Position numbers and translations under genes: made by a program. The notes beneath the pieces are model-generated. The model saw only the letters and a program-made list of their open reading frames with translations, was not told the origin of the DNA and searched no databases. Shown here in pieces: positions 25,559 through 34,291 of a stretch of 64,000 bases of DNA; positions within the stretch are counted from its first letter, which is position 1, and each line of letters opens with the position of its first letter. The stretch spans positions 3,906,001-3,970,000 of the forward strand of contig OZ242200.1 in NCBI GenBank assembly GCA_965205995.1, in the 5' to 3' direction. The stretch is from MPNO01 sp965205995 (GTDB lineage Bacteria > Pseudomonadota > Alphaproteobacteria > MPNO01).

Positions 25559-26434
25559 ATGACCAGGTCGAAGAACCCCCGGAACACCATCGCCTTTCAG
25601 GGCCTTCCGGGCGCCTATTCGGAGCTCGCCTGCCGTTCGGTATTTCCGGCGATGTCGACCCTGCCCTCGGCGGCGTTCGAAGACGCTTTCGCGGCGGTGC
25701 GCGAAGGCCGGGCGCGCTATGCGATGATCCCGATCGAGAACTCGGTCGCGGGCCGGGTCGCCGACATCCATCGCATGATGCCGGAATCCGAGCTGTTCAT
25801 CGTGGCCGAGCACTTCATCCGGGTGAACCATCATTTGCTGGCGCCCGAAGGCGCGACGTTGAAGACGATCCGGACCGTCCACAGCCATGTCCACGCGCTC
25901 GGCCAGTGCCGCAAGCTGATCCGCAAGCTGAACCTCCGCCCGGTGGTTCACGCCGACACCGCGGGCGCCGCCGCCGAGATCGCCGAACGCGGCGACCCGA
26001 GCCAGGCGGCGATCGGCTCGGCGCTTGCCGGCGAGGTCTACGGGCTCGCCTCCGTCGCCGCCAATATCGAGGATGCCGAGCACAACACGACCCGCTTCCT
26101 GGTGCTCTCCAGGACGCCCCGCAGGCGCAGGAAGGACGACGCCACCCTGGTGACCAGTTTCGTGTTCCAGGTGCGCAACGTGCCGGCGGCGCTCTACAAG
26201 GCGCTCGGCGGTTTCGCGACCAACGGGGTCAACATGACCAAGCTCGAAAGCTACATGCTGGGGGGCGATTTCGCCGCGAGCCAGTTCTACGCCGACATCG
26301 AGGGCGACCCGCGGGACCGCAACGTGCGCCTGGCGATGGACGAACTCGCCTTCTTCTCGCACACGGTGACCGTGCTCGGCACCTATCCGGCGGACACGTT
26401 CCGGACCACCAACCGGCCGGTCGACCCGGGCTGA
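25559..26434 (+). CDS. pheA: Prephenate dehydratase, 291 aa
   Basis: ATG 25559 (MTRSKNPRNTIAFQG) is chosen because the promoter -35 box occupies 25496. The catalytic domain shows FQGLPGAYSE, IPIENSVAGRV and the NTTRFLVL segment with the conserved Thr-Arg-Phe. The C-terminal ACT domain (about residues 200-280) contains FQVRNVPAALYKALGGFATNGVNMTKLESYM, which binds phenylalanine for feedback inhibition; ESYM replaces the more usual ESRP. It converts prephenate to phenylpyruvate. No chorismate mutase domain. The stop lies in a short CGGGC-TGA-GCCCG hairpin. Confidence 0.93.
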   Translation: MTRSKNPRNTIAFQGLPGAYSELACRSVFPAMSTLPSAAFEDAFAAVREGRARYAMIPIENSVAGRVADIHRMMPESELFIVAEHFIRVNHHLLAPEGATLKTIRTVHSHVHALGQCRKLIRKLNLRPVVHADTAGAAAEIAERGDPSQAAIGSALAGEVYGLASVAANIEDAEHNTTRFLVLSRTPRRRRKDDATLVTSFVFQVRNVPAALYKALGGFATNGVNMTKLESYMLGGDFAASQFYADIEGDPRDRNVRLAMDELAFFSHTVTVLGTYPADTFRTTNRPVDPG

Positions 26435-26446
26435 GCCCGCGCCGCT

Positions 26447-27355
26447 TCAGCGCTCATACATCCAATCGTTGATCAGGCGCCGGGCGATCGAATCCGACCG
26501 CGCGCGGCGCACCAGCCCCGCCTCGCCCCGCTTGAGCTCGTCGCGGGTGAACCAGCGGGCGTCTTCGAGCTCGTCCCGATCGAACGCGATCTCGCCCGAC
26601 AGCGCATCGGCATAGAATCCCAGCATCAGCGAGGCCGGGAACGGCCAGGGCTGGGAGGAGTGGTAGCGGATATTGGCGATGTCGATGGCGACCTCTTCCT
26701 TGACCTCGCGGGCGACCGCCTCTTCGAGGCTCTCGCCGGGTTCCACGAAGCCGGCGAGGGCGGAATACATGCCGTCGGGCCATTCCGACTTGCGCCCGAG
26801 CACGGCGCGGTCGCCATGGCTGACCAGCATGATGACCGCGGGGTCGGTGCGCGGGAAATGCGACGCGCCGCAGGCGCGGTCGATGCAAACGCGGAGATGG
26901 CCGGCGTCGCGGCTCTCGGTCGGCTGGCCGCAACTGCCGCAGAACCGGTGCCGTTCGTGCCAGTGCAGGATGCCCTTGGCGTAAGCGAGGAGCCCGCCCT
27001 CGTCGGGCGGCAGCAGCGCCCCCACGCTCCTGAGGTCGACGAAAATGCCGCGCCGCGCGAAGGGGGGGCGCGCTTCCGGGTCCTCGACATGGGACAGGTC
27101 GAAGGCGAAATGCGCCCGCCCGCCCTTGACCCCGAGAAACACCGCATCCCGCCTCTCGTTGAGGAAGGAACGGATCTCGGCGGGCCCGAAACAGACCGCC
27201 CGCGGCGCCTCGACGGAGTGAACGAACGCCCGGGAACGCCACACCGGAAGCACGCACGGCGCATCGTCGAACCGGGCGTCCAGCCAATCCTCGTCCGCCC
27301 GCCGTTCGGCATGGCGTTCAAGCCCGTAATCGGCGTAGTGGTTGGGCGCTCTCAT
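26447..27355 (-). CDS. nudC: NAD-capped RNA / NADH pyrophosphatase NudC, 302 aa
   Basis: ATG 27355. An N-terminal domain precedes a four-cysteine zinc ribbon (CGSCGQPT ... CIDRACGA, about residues 140-165). The Nudix box GFVEPGESLEEAVAREVKEEV matches GX5EX7REUXEE. SQPWPFPASLML, directly after, is the NudC-specific SQPWPFPxS motif that selects NAD(H). The protein hydrolyses NADH and removes NAD caps from RNA, and dimerises through the zinc domain. Its 5' end is 114 bases from the divergent SRP RNA. Confidence 0.95.
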   Translation of the reverse strand: MRAPNHYADYGLERHAERRADEDWLDARFDDAPCVLPVWRSRAFVHSVEAPRAVCFGPAEIRSFLNERRDAVFLGVKGGRAHFAFDLSHVEDPEARPPFARRGIFVDLRSVGALLPPDEGGLLAYAKGILHWHERHRFCGSCGQPTESRDAGHLRVCIDRACGASHFPRTDPAVIMLVSHGDRAVLGRKSEWPDGMYSALAGFVEPGESLEEAVAREVKEEVAIDIANIRYHSSQPWPFPASLMLGFYADALSGEIAFDRDELEDARWFTRDELKRGEAGLVRRARSDSIARRLINDWMYER

Positions 27356-27457
27356 GAAAGCCGGGAAGGTCCTTCCGAAGGGCCGCGGCAGGGACGCCGC
27401 CTGCTGTCGGCCGGCAAACTGCCACAGCGTTCCGTGGCACGCAATTTTGATAGCTGG

Positions 27458-27463
27458 TATAGT
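27458..27463 (+). promoter_or_regulatory. -10 element of the SRP RNA gene
   Basis: TATAGT ends six bases before the RNA 5' end at 27469. The -35 position (27435-27440) reads TGGCAC, a poor TTGACA match, at 17-base spacing. Confidence 0.5.
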
Positions 27464-27468
27464 GGTTT

Positions 27469-27563
27469 GGGAGGCCGGTTGCGGACAGGGCGCTCGCCAA
27501 CCCGGTCAGGTCCGGAAGGAAGCAGCCGTAACGAGATGGCTCCGGGTCGCTTGCCGGCCTCCC
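27469..27563 (+). ncRNA. ffs: Signal recognition particle RNA (4.5S type)
   Basis: The conserved domain IV core GGTCAGGTCCGGAAGGAAGC and following AGCC (27504-27527) is present with its GGAA tetraloop and asymmetric loop. The ends GGGAGGCCGG (27469-27478) and CCGGCCTCCC (27554-27563) are exact complements, defining a roughly 95-nt hairpin. It scaffolds Ffh in co-translational membrane targeting. Its location just upstream of dnaX is the standard alphaproteobacterial arrangement. Confidence 0.97.
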
Positions 27564-27624
27564 GCTTCTTCGACCGGTCCCATTGTAAGACATCGTCGGC
27601 AAGGCAGCACGGTTTGCGGGTGGC

Positions 27625-29331
27625 ATGAACGGCTCATCGGATACCCGGCCCTACCGGGTGCTCGCGCGCACCTACCGGCCGAGCCGTTTCGCCGATCTCA
27701 TCGGCCAGGACGCGACGGTGCGCACGCTCGGCAACGCGATCGCCTCGGGCCGCCTCGCCCACGCCTTCATCCTCACCGGCATCCGCGGCGTCGGCAAGAC
27801 CACCACCGCCCGGATCATCGCGCGGGCGCTGAACTGTGTCGGGGCCGATGGCGCCGGGGGCCCCACGCCCGATCCCTGCGGGACTTGCGAGCATTGCGCC
27901 TCGATCGCCGGGGATCGCCATGTCGACGTCATCGAGATGGATGCGGCCAGCCGCACCGGCGTCGACGACATCCGGGAGCTGATCGACGGGGTGCGCTACC
28001 GCCCGGTCTCGGCGCGTTTCAAGATCTACATCATCGACGAAGTGCACATGCTGTCGCGCAACGCATTCAACGCGCTGCTCAAGACGCTGGAGGAGCCGCC
28101 CGAGCACGTAAAATTCATTTTCGCGACAACCGAGATCCGCAAGGTCCCGGTGACCGTGCTATCGCGCTGCCAGCGTTTCGACCTGCGCCGGGTCGACGGA
28201 GAAACCCTGTTCGACCACTTGCGGGCGGTTGCCGCCGGCGAGGGCGTCGACGCCGCGGACGACGCGCTGCGGCAGATCGTCCGCGCCGCCGAGGGCTCGG
28301 TGCGCGACGCGCTTTCGCTGCTCGACCAGGCGATCGCGCATGCCGCGGGCGGGCATATCGACGGCGATCGGGTGCGCACCATGCTCGGCCTCGCCGACCG
28401 CATGCGGACCGCCGATCTGCTGGAGGAGGTGGCCCGCGGGCAGATCGCGCCCGCGCTCGCCGTCTTCGATTCGCTGTACCAGGCGGGGGCGGATCCGATG
28501 GCGGTTCTCCAGGACCTCCTGGAGCTGACGCACTGGTTGAGCCGGCTCATTGCCGCGCCGGAGGACGCGAAGGCGGGCGGCGCCGTCTCCGACGTCGAGC
28601 TCGAGCGGGGCCGCGCGCTGGCGGCGGGGTTGTCGATACCCGTGCTCGCGAGGTGCTGGCAAATCCTGCTCAAGGGGGTTTCCGAAACCCAGCTTGCGGT
28701 CGATCCCAGGCAGGCCGCGGAAATGGTGTTGATCCGTCTCGCCTATGCCGCGGACCTGCCCACCCCGGCCGAGATCGTCCGCGCCGTCGGGCGCGGAGAG
28801 CACGCCCCGGCGCAACAACCGGCGCAACAACCGGCGCCGCCTTCGCCCGCCGCCGCGCCGGAGGCGATGCCGCCGGTGCCGGAAGATTTCGAGGCGCTGG
28901 TCGCATTGTTCAAGAGCAGGAAGGAAATGGTGCTTTGCGCGCATCTCGCCAACGATGTGGGTCTCGTCGACTACGCCCCGGGGCGGCTGCGTTACCGGCG
29001 CGGCCCGCACGCGCCCGCGGATCTGGAAAACCGGATCCGCCGCGCGCTCGATGGCTGGACGGGACGGCGGTGGTCGATCGAGGCGGTCGACGGCGACAGC
29101 GCGGCACCGAGCCTTCGCGAGCAGCGCGAGGAGCGTGAAGCGAACGAGCTCCGGCAGGCAGCCGATCATCCGGTGGTGCAAGCCGCGCTCCAGGCCTTTC
29201 CGGGCGCCACGGTGGAGGGCGTGCGCAGCGTCGAATCCGCTACGATCCTAGACGAAGCGCCGCAAGAGCCGCCGATCGAAGCCGAAGACGATGCCGATGG
29301 CGAAGGCATACAGGGAGAACCGCCGCGATGA
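27625..29331 (+). CDS. dnaX: DNA polymerase III subunit gamma/tau, 568 aa
   Basis: ATG 27625. The AAA+ clamp-loader ATPase has GIRGVGKTTTARI (Walker A), a zinc module with ALNC ... CGTCEHC, IIDEVHMLS (Walker B) and SRCQRF (sensor). The domain III region follows to about residue 370. A Pro/Gln/Ala linker with two exact 12-base repeats (28809-28837) leads to the tau C-terminal domain that contacts the polymerase and helicase. No obvious slippery frameshift site for a separate gamma form was seen. The ybaB ATG overlaps its stop (ATGA). Confidence 0.97.
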   Translation: MNGSSDTRPYRVLARTYRPSRFADLIGQDATVRTLGNAIASGRLAHAFILTGIRGVGKTTTARIIARALNCVGADGAGGPTPDPCGTCEHCASIAGDRHVDVIEMDAASRTGVDDIRELIDGVRYRPVSARFKIYIIDEVHMLSRNAFNALLKTLEEPPEHVKFIFATTEIRKVPVTVLSRCQRFDLRRVDGETLFDHLRAVAAGEGVDAADDALRQIVRAAEGSVRDALSLLDQAIAHAAGGHIDGDRVRTMLGLADRMRTADLLEEVARGQIAPALAVFDSLYQAGADPMAVLQDLLELTHWLSRLIAAPEDAKAGGAVSDVELERGRALAAGLSIPVLARCWQILLKGVSETQLAVDPRQAAEMVLIRLAYAADLPTPAEIVRAVGRGEHAPAQQPAQQPAPPSPAAAPEAMPPVPEDFEALVALFKSRKEMVLCAHLANDVGLVDYAPGRLRYRRGPHAPADLENRIRRALDGWTGRRWSIEAVDGDSAAPSLREQREEREANELRQAADHPVVQAALQAFPGATVEGVRSVESATILDEAPQEPPIEAEDDADGEGIQGEPPR

Positions 29332-29651
29332 AGAATTTCGGGCAATTGATGAAGCAGGCCCAGGAAATGCAGTCCAAGATCCAGGACATGCAAAGCCGCC
29401 TCGCGGAGATCGAGATCACCGGTCAATCCGGCGCCGGCCTCGTCACCGTGGTCATGAACGCCCGGAACGAAGTCAGGCGGGTCGCGATCGACCCGTCGCT
29501 CTTCAGCGCCGAGGATGCCTCCGTGGTGGAGGATCTGATCGTCGCCGCCTTCACCGACGCCAAGGGCAAGGCGGAGAGCCGGGCCGCCGAGGAAATGCAG
29601 AAGATCGCCGGCGGCCTCAACCTGCCGCCCGGCCTCAACCTGCCGTTCTGA
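29328..29651 (+). CDS. ybaB: YbaB/EbfC nucleoid-associated protein, 107 aa
   Basis: ATG 29328 overlaps the dnaX stop as ATGA. The protein starts MKNFGQLMKQAQEMQSKIQDMQ, the usual helix of this DNA-binding dimer, followed by the three-stranded sheet with GAGLVTVVMNARNEVRRVAIDPSL. The C-terminal helix ends in a Pro-rich NLPPGLNLPF tail. It belongs to the universal dnaX-ybaB-recR unit. Confidence 0.96.
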   Translation: MKNFGQLMKQAQEMQSKIQDMQSRLAEIEITGQSGAGLVTVVMNARNEVRRVAIDPSLFSAEDASVVEDLIVAAFTDAKGKAESRAAEEMQKIAGGLNLPPGLNLPF

Positions 29652-29675
29652 GGACGCTCCGCCCGCCCCCGCACC

Positions 29676-30275
29676 ATGCCCGTCTCCGAGATCGACCGGC
29701 TGATCCAGCTCCTGGCGAGACTTCCGGGGCTCGGCCCGCGCTCGGCGCGGCGGGCGGCGCTGCATCTGATCGAGCGGCGGGCGGGCCTGCTCGAACCGCT
29801 CGCACAGGCGCTGGCCGCGGCCGCGGATGCGATCCGGCAATGCGGCATCTGCGGCAATATCGACACCGCCGATCCCTGCGCGATCTGCGCCGACGAGGCG
29901 CGCGAGGAAACGATGATCTGCGTCGTCGAGGATGTCGCCGATCTGTGGGCGCTGGAGCGCACCGCCGCCTTCAACGGACGCTACCATGTCCTCGGCGGCA
30001 CGCTGTCCGCGCTCGACGGGCGCGGACCGGACGAGCTCAACATCGATGGGCTGGTGCGCCGCGCCGGCAAGGAGACGGTTCGGGAAGTCATCCTCGCCAC
30101 CTCGGCCACCGTCGAGGGTCAGACCACGGCGCATTACCTCATCGACCGGCTGGCGGAGTGCGCCGTCACCGTCACGCGTCTCGCGCACGGCGTCCCGGTC
30201 GGGGGCGAGCTCGACTATCTCGACGACGGCACCCTGTCGGCGGCCCTCAAGGCGCGTCGCCCCCTCGAATCGTGA
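29676..30275 (+). CDS. recR: Recombination protein RecR, 199 aa
   Basis: ATG 29676. An N-terminal helix-hairpin-helix (LLARLPGLGPRSARRAALHL) precedes the four-cysteine zinc finger CGICGNIDTADPCAICADE and the Toprim domain with ICVVEDVADLWALERT and HVLGGTLSALDGRGPDEL. RecR acts with RecO/RecF to load RecA at gaps. Length and order are canonical. It ends the dnaX operon, 78 bases before def. Confidence 0.97.
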   Translation: MPVSEIDRLIQLLARLPGLGPRSARRAALHLIERRAGLLEPLAQALAAAADAIRQCGICGNIDTADPCAICADEAREETMICVVEDVADLWALERTAAFNGRYHVLGGTLSALDGRGPDELNIDGLVRRAGKETVREVILATSATVEGQTTAHYLIDRLAECAVTVTRLAHGVPVGGELDYLDDGTLSAALKARRPLES

Positions 30276-30285
30276 GGCGCCGCGG

Positions 30286-30314
30286 TTGACGGACGGGCGG
30301 CGGCGGCATACCTA
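30286..30314 (+). promoter_or_regulatory. Candidate promoter for def-fmt-truA
   Basis: TTGACG (30286-30291, 5 of 6) lies 17 bases before TACCTA (30309-30314), a weak -10; CCTAAT at 19-base spacing is an alternative. It is in the recR-def gap. Confidence 0.35.
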
Positions 30315-30353
30315 ATCCGCACTTCGCAACCGACGGCGAGAGCCGCGATCCCA

Positions 30354-30878
30354 ATGGCCAGGCTTTCCATCATCACCGCGCCGGATCCACGCCTCAGGCG
30401 CAAATGCGCACCGGTGGACGAGGTGGACGAGACGGTGCGCGCGCTGATGGACGACATGCTGGAGACCATGTACGCGGCCCCCGGAATAGGCCTCGCCGCC
30501 CCCCAGGTGGGGGTCCGCAAGCGTGTCATCGTCGTCGATGTCACCCGCGACGACGACAGGCGGATGCCTTACCGGATGGCCAACCCCGAGGTGGTGCAGG
30601 TATCGGAGACCCTCGCCAATTACGAAGAGGGCTGTCTCTCCCTGCCGGAGCACTATTCGGAGGTCGCACGCCCGGACGGGGCCCGGATCCGCTATCTCGA
30701 CGAGAACGACGAGAAGCGGGAAATCGAGGTCGAAGGCGTGCTCGCCACCTGTCTCCAGCACGAGATCGACCACCTCGACGGCATCCTCTTCGTCGACCAC
30801 ATCTCGAAGCTCAAGCGCGACATGATCGTCAAGAAGCTCGCCAAGGCGAAGCGCGCGGAGGCGAAGGCCGGCGCCTGA
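30354..30878 (+). CDS. def: Peptide deformylase, 174 aa
   Basis: ATG 30354. All three deformylase motifs are present: GIGLAAPQVG (motif 1), EGCLSLP (motif 2, Cys metal ligand) and QHEIDHLDG (motif 3, HExxH). It removes formyl from nascent N-terminal methionine. It is directly followed by fmt, which adds the formyl group to initiator tRNA, and truA. The C-terminal tail is Lys/Ala-rich as in other alphaproteobacterial copies. Confidence 0.97.
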   Translation: MARLSIITAPDPRLRRKCAPVDEVDETVRALMDDMLETMYAAPGIGLAAPQVGVRKRVIVVDVTRDDDRRMPYRMANPEVVQVSETLANYEEGCLSLPEHYSEVARPDGARIRYLDENDEKREIEVEGVLATCLQHEIDHLDGILFVDHISKLKRDMIVKKLAKAKRAEAKAGA

Positions 30879-30880
30879 TC

Positions 30881-31810
30881 ATGGCGCCGCTGCGCATCGT
30901 CTTCATGGGCACCCCGTCCTTCGCCGTCCCCGCCCTCGAGGCCCTTGTCGCCGCCGGGCACGACATCGCCTGCGTCTATACCCAGCCGCCTCGCCCGGCG
31001 GGGCGGGGCCAGCGCGAGCGCCGATCGGCGGTGCATCGGACGGCCACCCGGCACGGCCTGCCGGTTCGCCATCCGGCGCGGCTGGGCGACGCCGGGGAGT
31101 TCGCCGCGCTGGCGCCCGATATCGCCGTCGTCGCGGCCTATGGGCTGATTCTTCCGGCCGCGCTGCTCGCGGCGCCGCGTCTCGGCTGCGTCAATATCCA
31201 CGCCTCGCTGCTGCCGCGCTGGCGCGGCGCGGCGCCGATCCAGCGCGCCGTTCTCGCCGGGGACGAGGAGACCGGGATCACCGTCATGCAGATGGACGAG
31301 GGGCTCGATACCGGCGGGATTCTGGCGCAGAGGCGGCTTCCGATCGGCCCCGAGGACGATGCCGGGATGGTCCACGACGCGCTTGCCGCGATCGGCGCGG
31401 AGCTCCTGCCGGAGACCCTGGGCGAAATCGCCGCGGGCCGATGCCGGGCGCGCCCCCAGCCGGATCACGGGGTGACCTACGCCGCCAAGATCGAACGCGG
31501 CGAGACCGGGATCGACTGGCGCGAACCCGCGTCCGCCGTGCACCGCCGGATACGCGCCTTCAGCCCGACTCCGGGGGCCTGGTTCGCGGCCCGCGGCGCC
31601 CGGATCCGGGTGCTTGCCGCCCGCCTTGTTCGCGAGATTGGCGCTCCTCCCGGCACGGTGATCGACGATGGGACGGTGGTTGCCTGCGGCGAGGGCGGGG
31701 TGCGGCTCGAACGCCTCCAGCGGGCAGGGAAGGGAGCGGTCGATGCCCGGGCGTTCCTGCGCGGCTTTCCCCTGCCGGTCGGAACCGTCCTGTCCGGCGG
31801 GGCGGTGTGA
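30881..31810 (+). CDS. fmt: Methionyl-tRNA formyltransferase, 309 aa
   Basis: ATG 30881, two bases after the def stop. The catalytic domain has FMGTPSFAVPALEAL, the NIHASLLPRWRGAAPIQRAVLAGD segment with catalytic Asn/His, and GLDTGGIL. A linker leads to the oligonucleotide-binding C-terminal domain (from about residue 205) with the YAAKIERGE motif. It formylates Met-tRNAi using 10-formyl-tetrahydrofolate. The stop overlaps the truA start as GTGA. Confidence 0.97.
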   Translation: MAPLRIVFMGTPSFAVPALEALVAAGHDIACVYTQPPRPAGRGQRERRSAVHRTATRHGLPVRHPARLGDAGEFAALAPDIAVVAAYGLILPAALLAAPRLGCVNIHASLLPRWRGAAPIQRAVLAGDEETGITVMQMDEGLDTGGILAQRRLPIGPEDDAGMVHDALAAIGAELLPETLGEIAAGRCRARPQPDHGVTYAAKIERGETGIDWREPASAVHRRIRAFSPTPGAWFAARGARIRVLAARLVREIGAPPGTVIDDGTVVACGEGGVRLERLQRAGKGAVDARAFLRGFPLPVGTVLSGGAV

Positions 31811-32544
31811 CCCGCTGGCGCATCGCCGTCGAGTATGACGGCACCGGCTTCGTCGGCTGGCAGCGCCAGGACAACGGGCCGTCGATCCAGCAAGCGCTGG
31901 AAACCGCGATTTTCCGGTTCTCCGGCGAGACGCCGCGGGTCTTCGGCGCCGGACGGACCGATGCCGGGGTCCACGCGCTTGGCCAGGTCGCCCATTTCGA
32001 CCTCGCGAAGCCGACGCGCGCCGACACCGTCGCCGATGCGCTCAACGCCCATCTGAGGCCCCAACCGATCGCCGTGCTCGACGCCGAGGCCGCCGCACCC
32101 GGCTTCGATGCGCGGCTCTCCGCGCGTGAACGCGCGTATCGCTACCGCATCCTCAACCGCCGCGCGCCGCTCACCACGGAGCGCGACCGCGCCTGGCTGG
32201 TCCAGACCCCGCTCGACGCGACGGCGATGCGGGAAGCGGCGGCCCGGCTGATCGGCAAGCACGATTTTTCGACCTTCCGGGCGAGCCTTTGCCAGGCGCG
32301 CTCGCCGGTGAAGACCCTCGACGTTCTCGAAGTCGCGCGGGACGGAGACGAGATCCGCATCGACGCCCGCGCGCGCTCGTTCCTCCACCACCAGGTCCGC
32401 AACCTCGTTGGCACGCTCCGGCTGGCGGGCGAGGGCAAGTGGACCGCGGACGACGTGTCCGCCGCGCTCGAGGCCCGCGACCGCGGGCGTGGCGGCCCGA
32501 CCGCGCCGGCGCGCGGGCTCTATTTGACCGAAGTGCTCTACTGA
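31807..32544 (+). CDS. truA: tRNA pseudouridine(38-40) synthase TruA, 245 aa
   Basis: GTG 31807 overlaps the fmt stop (GTGA). Catalytic Asp is in GAGRTDAGVHALGQVAHFD; the start reads TRWRIAVEYDGTGFVGWQRQ, typical of TruA. The second half contains RSFLHHQVRNLVGTL. It isomerises U38-U40 in tRNA anticodon arms. Length is normal. It converges on the small membrane-protein gene with 21 bases between the stops. Confidence 0.96.
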   Translation: MTRWRIAVEYDGTGFVGWQRQDNGPSIQQALETAIFRFSGETPRVFGAGRTDAGVHALGQVAHFDLAKPTRADTVADALNAHLRPQPIAVLDAEAAAPGFDARLSARERAYRYRILNRRAPLTTERDRAWLVQTPLDATAMREAAARLIGKHDFSTFRASLCQARSPVKTLDVLEVARDGDEIRIDARARSFLHHQVRNLVGTLRLAGEGKWTADDVSAALEARDRGRGGPTAPARGLYLTEVLY

Positions 32545-32565
32545 GCGGCAGTTAGCCCGGGCTGG

Positions 32566-33129
32566 CTACAGGAAGCGGCTGGTCACCAGGTTGATCACGA
32601 GGCTGATCATGAGGTCCAGCCCGACGATCCCCGCCGCCGCTCCGCCCGAGACCTCCAGCGCCGTGCGCGCGATGAACCACCGGTAGAACAGGATGGCGAC
32701 GGTCGCCGCGGACCCCAGAACCAGAGAGTATCCGTCGCCCAGAATTCCCTTGGAGAGAATCGTCGCGGCGAAGAACACCGCCACCTGGATCAGGTTCGAC
32801 CAGTTATGGGCGACGATGTAGCGCCAATAGCGGTCGAACCGGCCGATCCGGTCGCAGACATAGATCATGATCAGCGGAAAGGCGACCCAGCCGATGACGT
32901 AAGCGAGCGTCTCGACGATGGCGATCGTGAACAAACCTGCCCGGGCTTCGATCTCGTAGAGCCTGAGGATCAGAAGCAGCGCGTAGGCGGGCGCCACGAT
33001 CACCGCGGCATTGAAGGATTTCCAATAGGCCTCGACGGTGTCGTCGAAACAGTCGAGCCCCCTCCGGTCGAGCAGCGCCAGACGCCAGGCGCCGTAGGCG
33101 GCGCGGGAGAATTCGGCACCGGTGACCAT
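32566..33129 (-). CDS. Small integral membrane protein, Yip1-like, 187 aa
   Basis: ATG 33129 (MVTGAEFSRAAYGAWRLAL) is preferred; the open frame extends upstream into dapE antisense. About five hydrophobic spans follow (residues 45-65, 78-100, 120-140, 147-165, 170-187), with a short polar N-terminus. Composition and layout resemble Yip1-domain membrane proteins found at this place in related genomes, but I see no catalytic motif. It is 7 bases downstream of dapE and probably cotranscribed with dapD-dapE. Function unknown. Confidence 0.75.
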   Translation of the reverse strand: MVTGAEFSRAAYGAWRLALLDRRGLDCFDDTVEAYWKSFNAAVIVAPAYALLLILRLYEIEARAGLFTIAIVETLAYVIGWVAFPLIMIYVCDRIGRFDRYWRYIVAHNWSNLIQVAVFFAATILSKGILGDGYSLVLGSAATVAILFYRWFIARTALEVSGGAAAGIVGLDLMISLVINLVTSRFL

Positions 33130-33136
33130 CTCGTCC

Positions 33137-34291
33137 TCAGCCCGGGAAATAGCTGCCGATGACGCTCTCGTAAATTTCGCCGAGGGCGGCAAGATCGGCG
33201 AGCGCCACCCGCTCGTCCACCTTGTGCATGGTCTGGCCGACAAGGCCGAACTCGGCAACCGCGCAATGATCCTTGATGAACCGGGCATCGGAGGTGCCGC
33301 CGGTGGTGCTGAGAACGGCCTCGGTACCGACCGCCGAGGCGATCGCATGCTGGATCAGGCCGCTCAGCCTGCCGGGCGGGGTGAGAAACGATTCGCCGGT
33401 CAAACGCGTTTCGAGCTCGTAATCGCCGCCCACCGAATCGAGACGGTCCCGGATCCAGGCGAGCATGCTCTCGCCGCTGTGAAGATCGTTGAAACGGATA
33501 TTGAAGGCGGCGCGCGCCACCCCCGGGATGACATTGGTCGCGGCGTTCCCGACATCGACGGTGGTGAGCTGAAGATTGCTGGGCTGGAAATGCTCGGTCC
33601 CTCCGTCGATCGGCGTTTCGGCGAGCGCCGACAGCATCCGCGCCAGCCGCGGCAGGGGATTGTCGGCGAGCTGCGGGTAGGCGGTATGGCCCTGCACGCC
33701 GCGGACGGCGATCCAGCCGGAAAGACTGCCCCGGCGGCCGATCTTGATCATCTCGCCGAGCCGCAGCGGGTTGGTCGGTTCGCCGACCAGGCAATCGTCG
33801 ATCCGCTCGCCGCGCTCGGCCATCCAGTGGAGCACCTTGGCGGTGCCGTTGATCGCCGGGCCCTCCTCGTCGCCGGTGATCAGCAGGCTGATCGAGCCCT
33901 CGAAGGCGCCGCCGCGCCGGTCGAGAAAGCGGGAGACCGCGCCGACGAAGGCGGCGATGGCCCCCTTCATGTCGGCGGCGCCGCGGCCGTACAGGACGCC
34001 GTCATGAATCTCGGCGGCGAACGGATCGACCGTCCATGAGCAGCGATCGCCGACCGGGACCACGTCGGTATGCCCGGCGAAGCAGAAATTGGGAGAACCC
34101 GTGCCGAGGCGGGCATAGAGGTTCTTCACCCCGGGCGTTCCCGGCGCATCGAACGTCATGTGGTGGCAAACGAAGCCGAGCGCTTCCAGCGCCCCGGCAA
34201 GCGCCGCCTGCGATCCGCCGTCTTCCGGCGTAACGCTGGGGCAGCGGATCAGCGCCCGCGCCAGGTCAACGGCGTCGATGACGGCGTTCAA
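33137..34291 (-). CDS. dapE: Succinyl-diaminopimelate desuccinylase, 384 aa
   Basis: Starts at TTG 34291, which overlaps the dapD stop as TTGA; no in-frame ATG or GTG lies nearby and the protein then begins like DapE (VDLARALIRCPSVTPEDGG). M20 peptidase-fold metal ligands are in FAGHTDVVPVGD, YGRGAADMKG, GDEEGPAINGT and the late HKVDERVAL region. The dimerisation lid domain occupies roughly residues 180-290. It hydrolyses N-succinyl-LL-diaminopimelate for lysine and cell-wall synthesis, next to dapD, the succinylase. Confidence 0.95.
   Translation of the reverse strand: MNAVIDAVDLARALIRCPSVTPEDGGSQAALAGALEALGFVCHHMTFDAPGTPGVKNLYARLGTGSPNFCFAGHTDVVPVGDRCSWTVDPFAAEIHDGVLYGRGAADMKGAIAAFVGAVSRFLDRRGGAFEGSISLLITGDEEGPAINGTAKVLHWMAERGERIDDCLVGEPTNPLRLGEMIKIGRRGSLSGWIAVRGVQGHTAYPQLADNPLPRLARMLSALAETPIDGGTEHFQPSNLQLTTVDVGNAATNVIPGVARAAFNIRFNDLHSGESMLAWIRDRLDSVGGDYELETRLTGESFLTPPGRLSGLIQHAIASAVGTEAVLSTTGGTSDARFIKDHCAVAEFGLVGQTMHKVDERVALADLAALGEIYESVIGSYFPG

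Noticed and set aside
27435..27453. Sigma-54-like TGGCACG-N4-TTGA before the SRP RNA
   Set aside because: The -12 GC is missing, and a TATAGT -10 box is at the right place for a sigma-70 promoter.
28800..28860. Short direct repeats in dnaX and in the grpE N-terminus as CRISPR or minisatellite
   Set aside because: They encode Pro/Gln and Ala/Glu low-complexity segments within genuine proteins.
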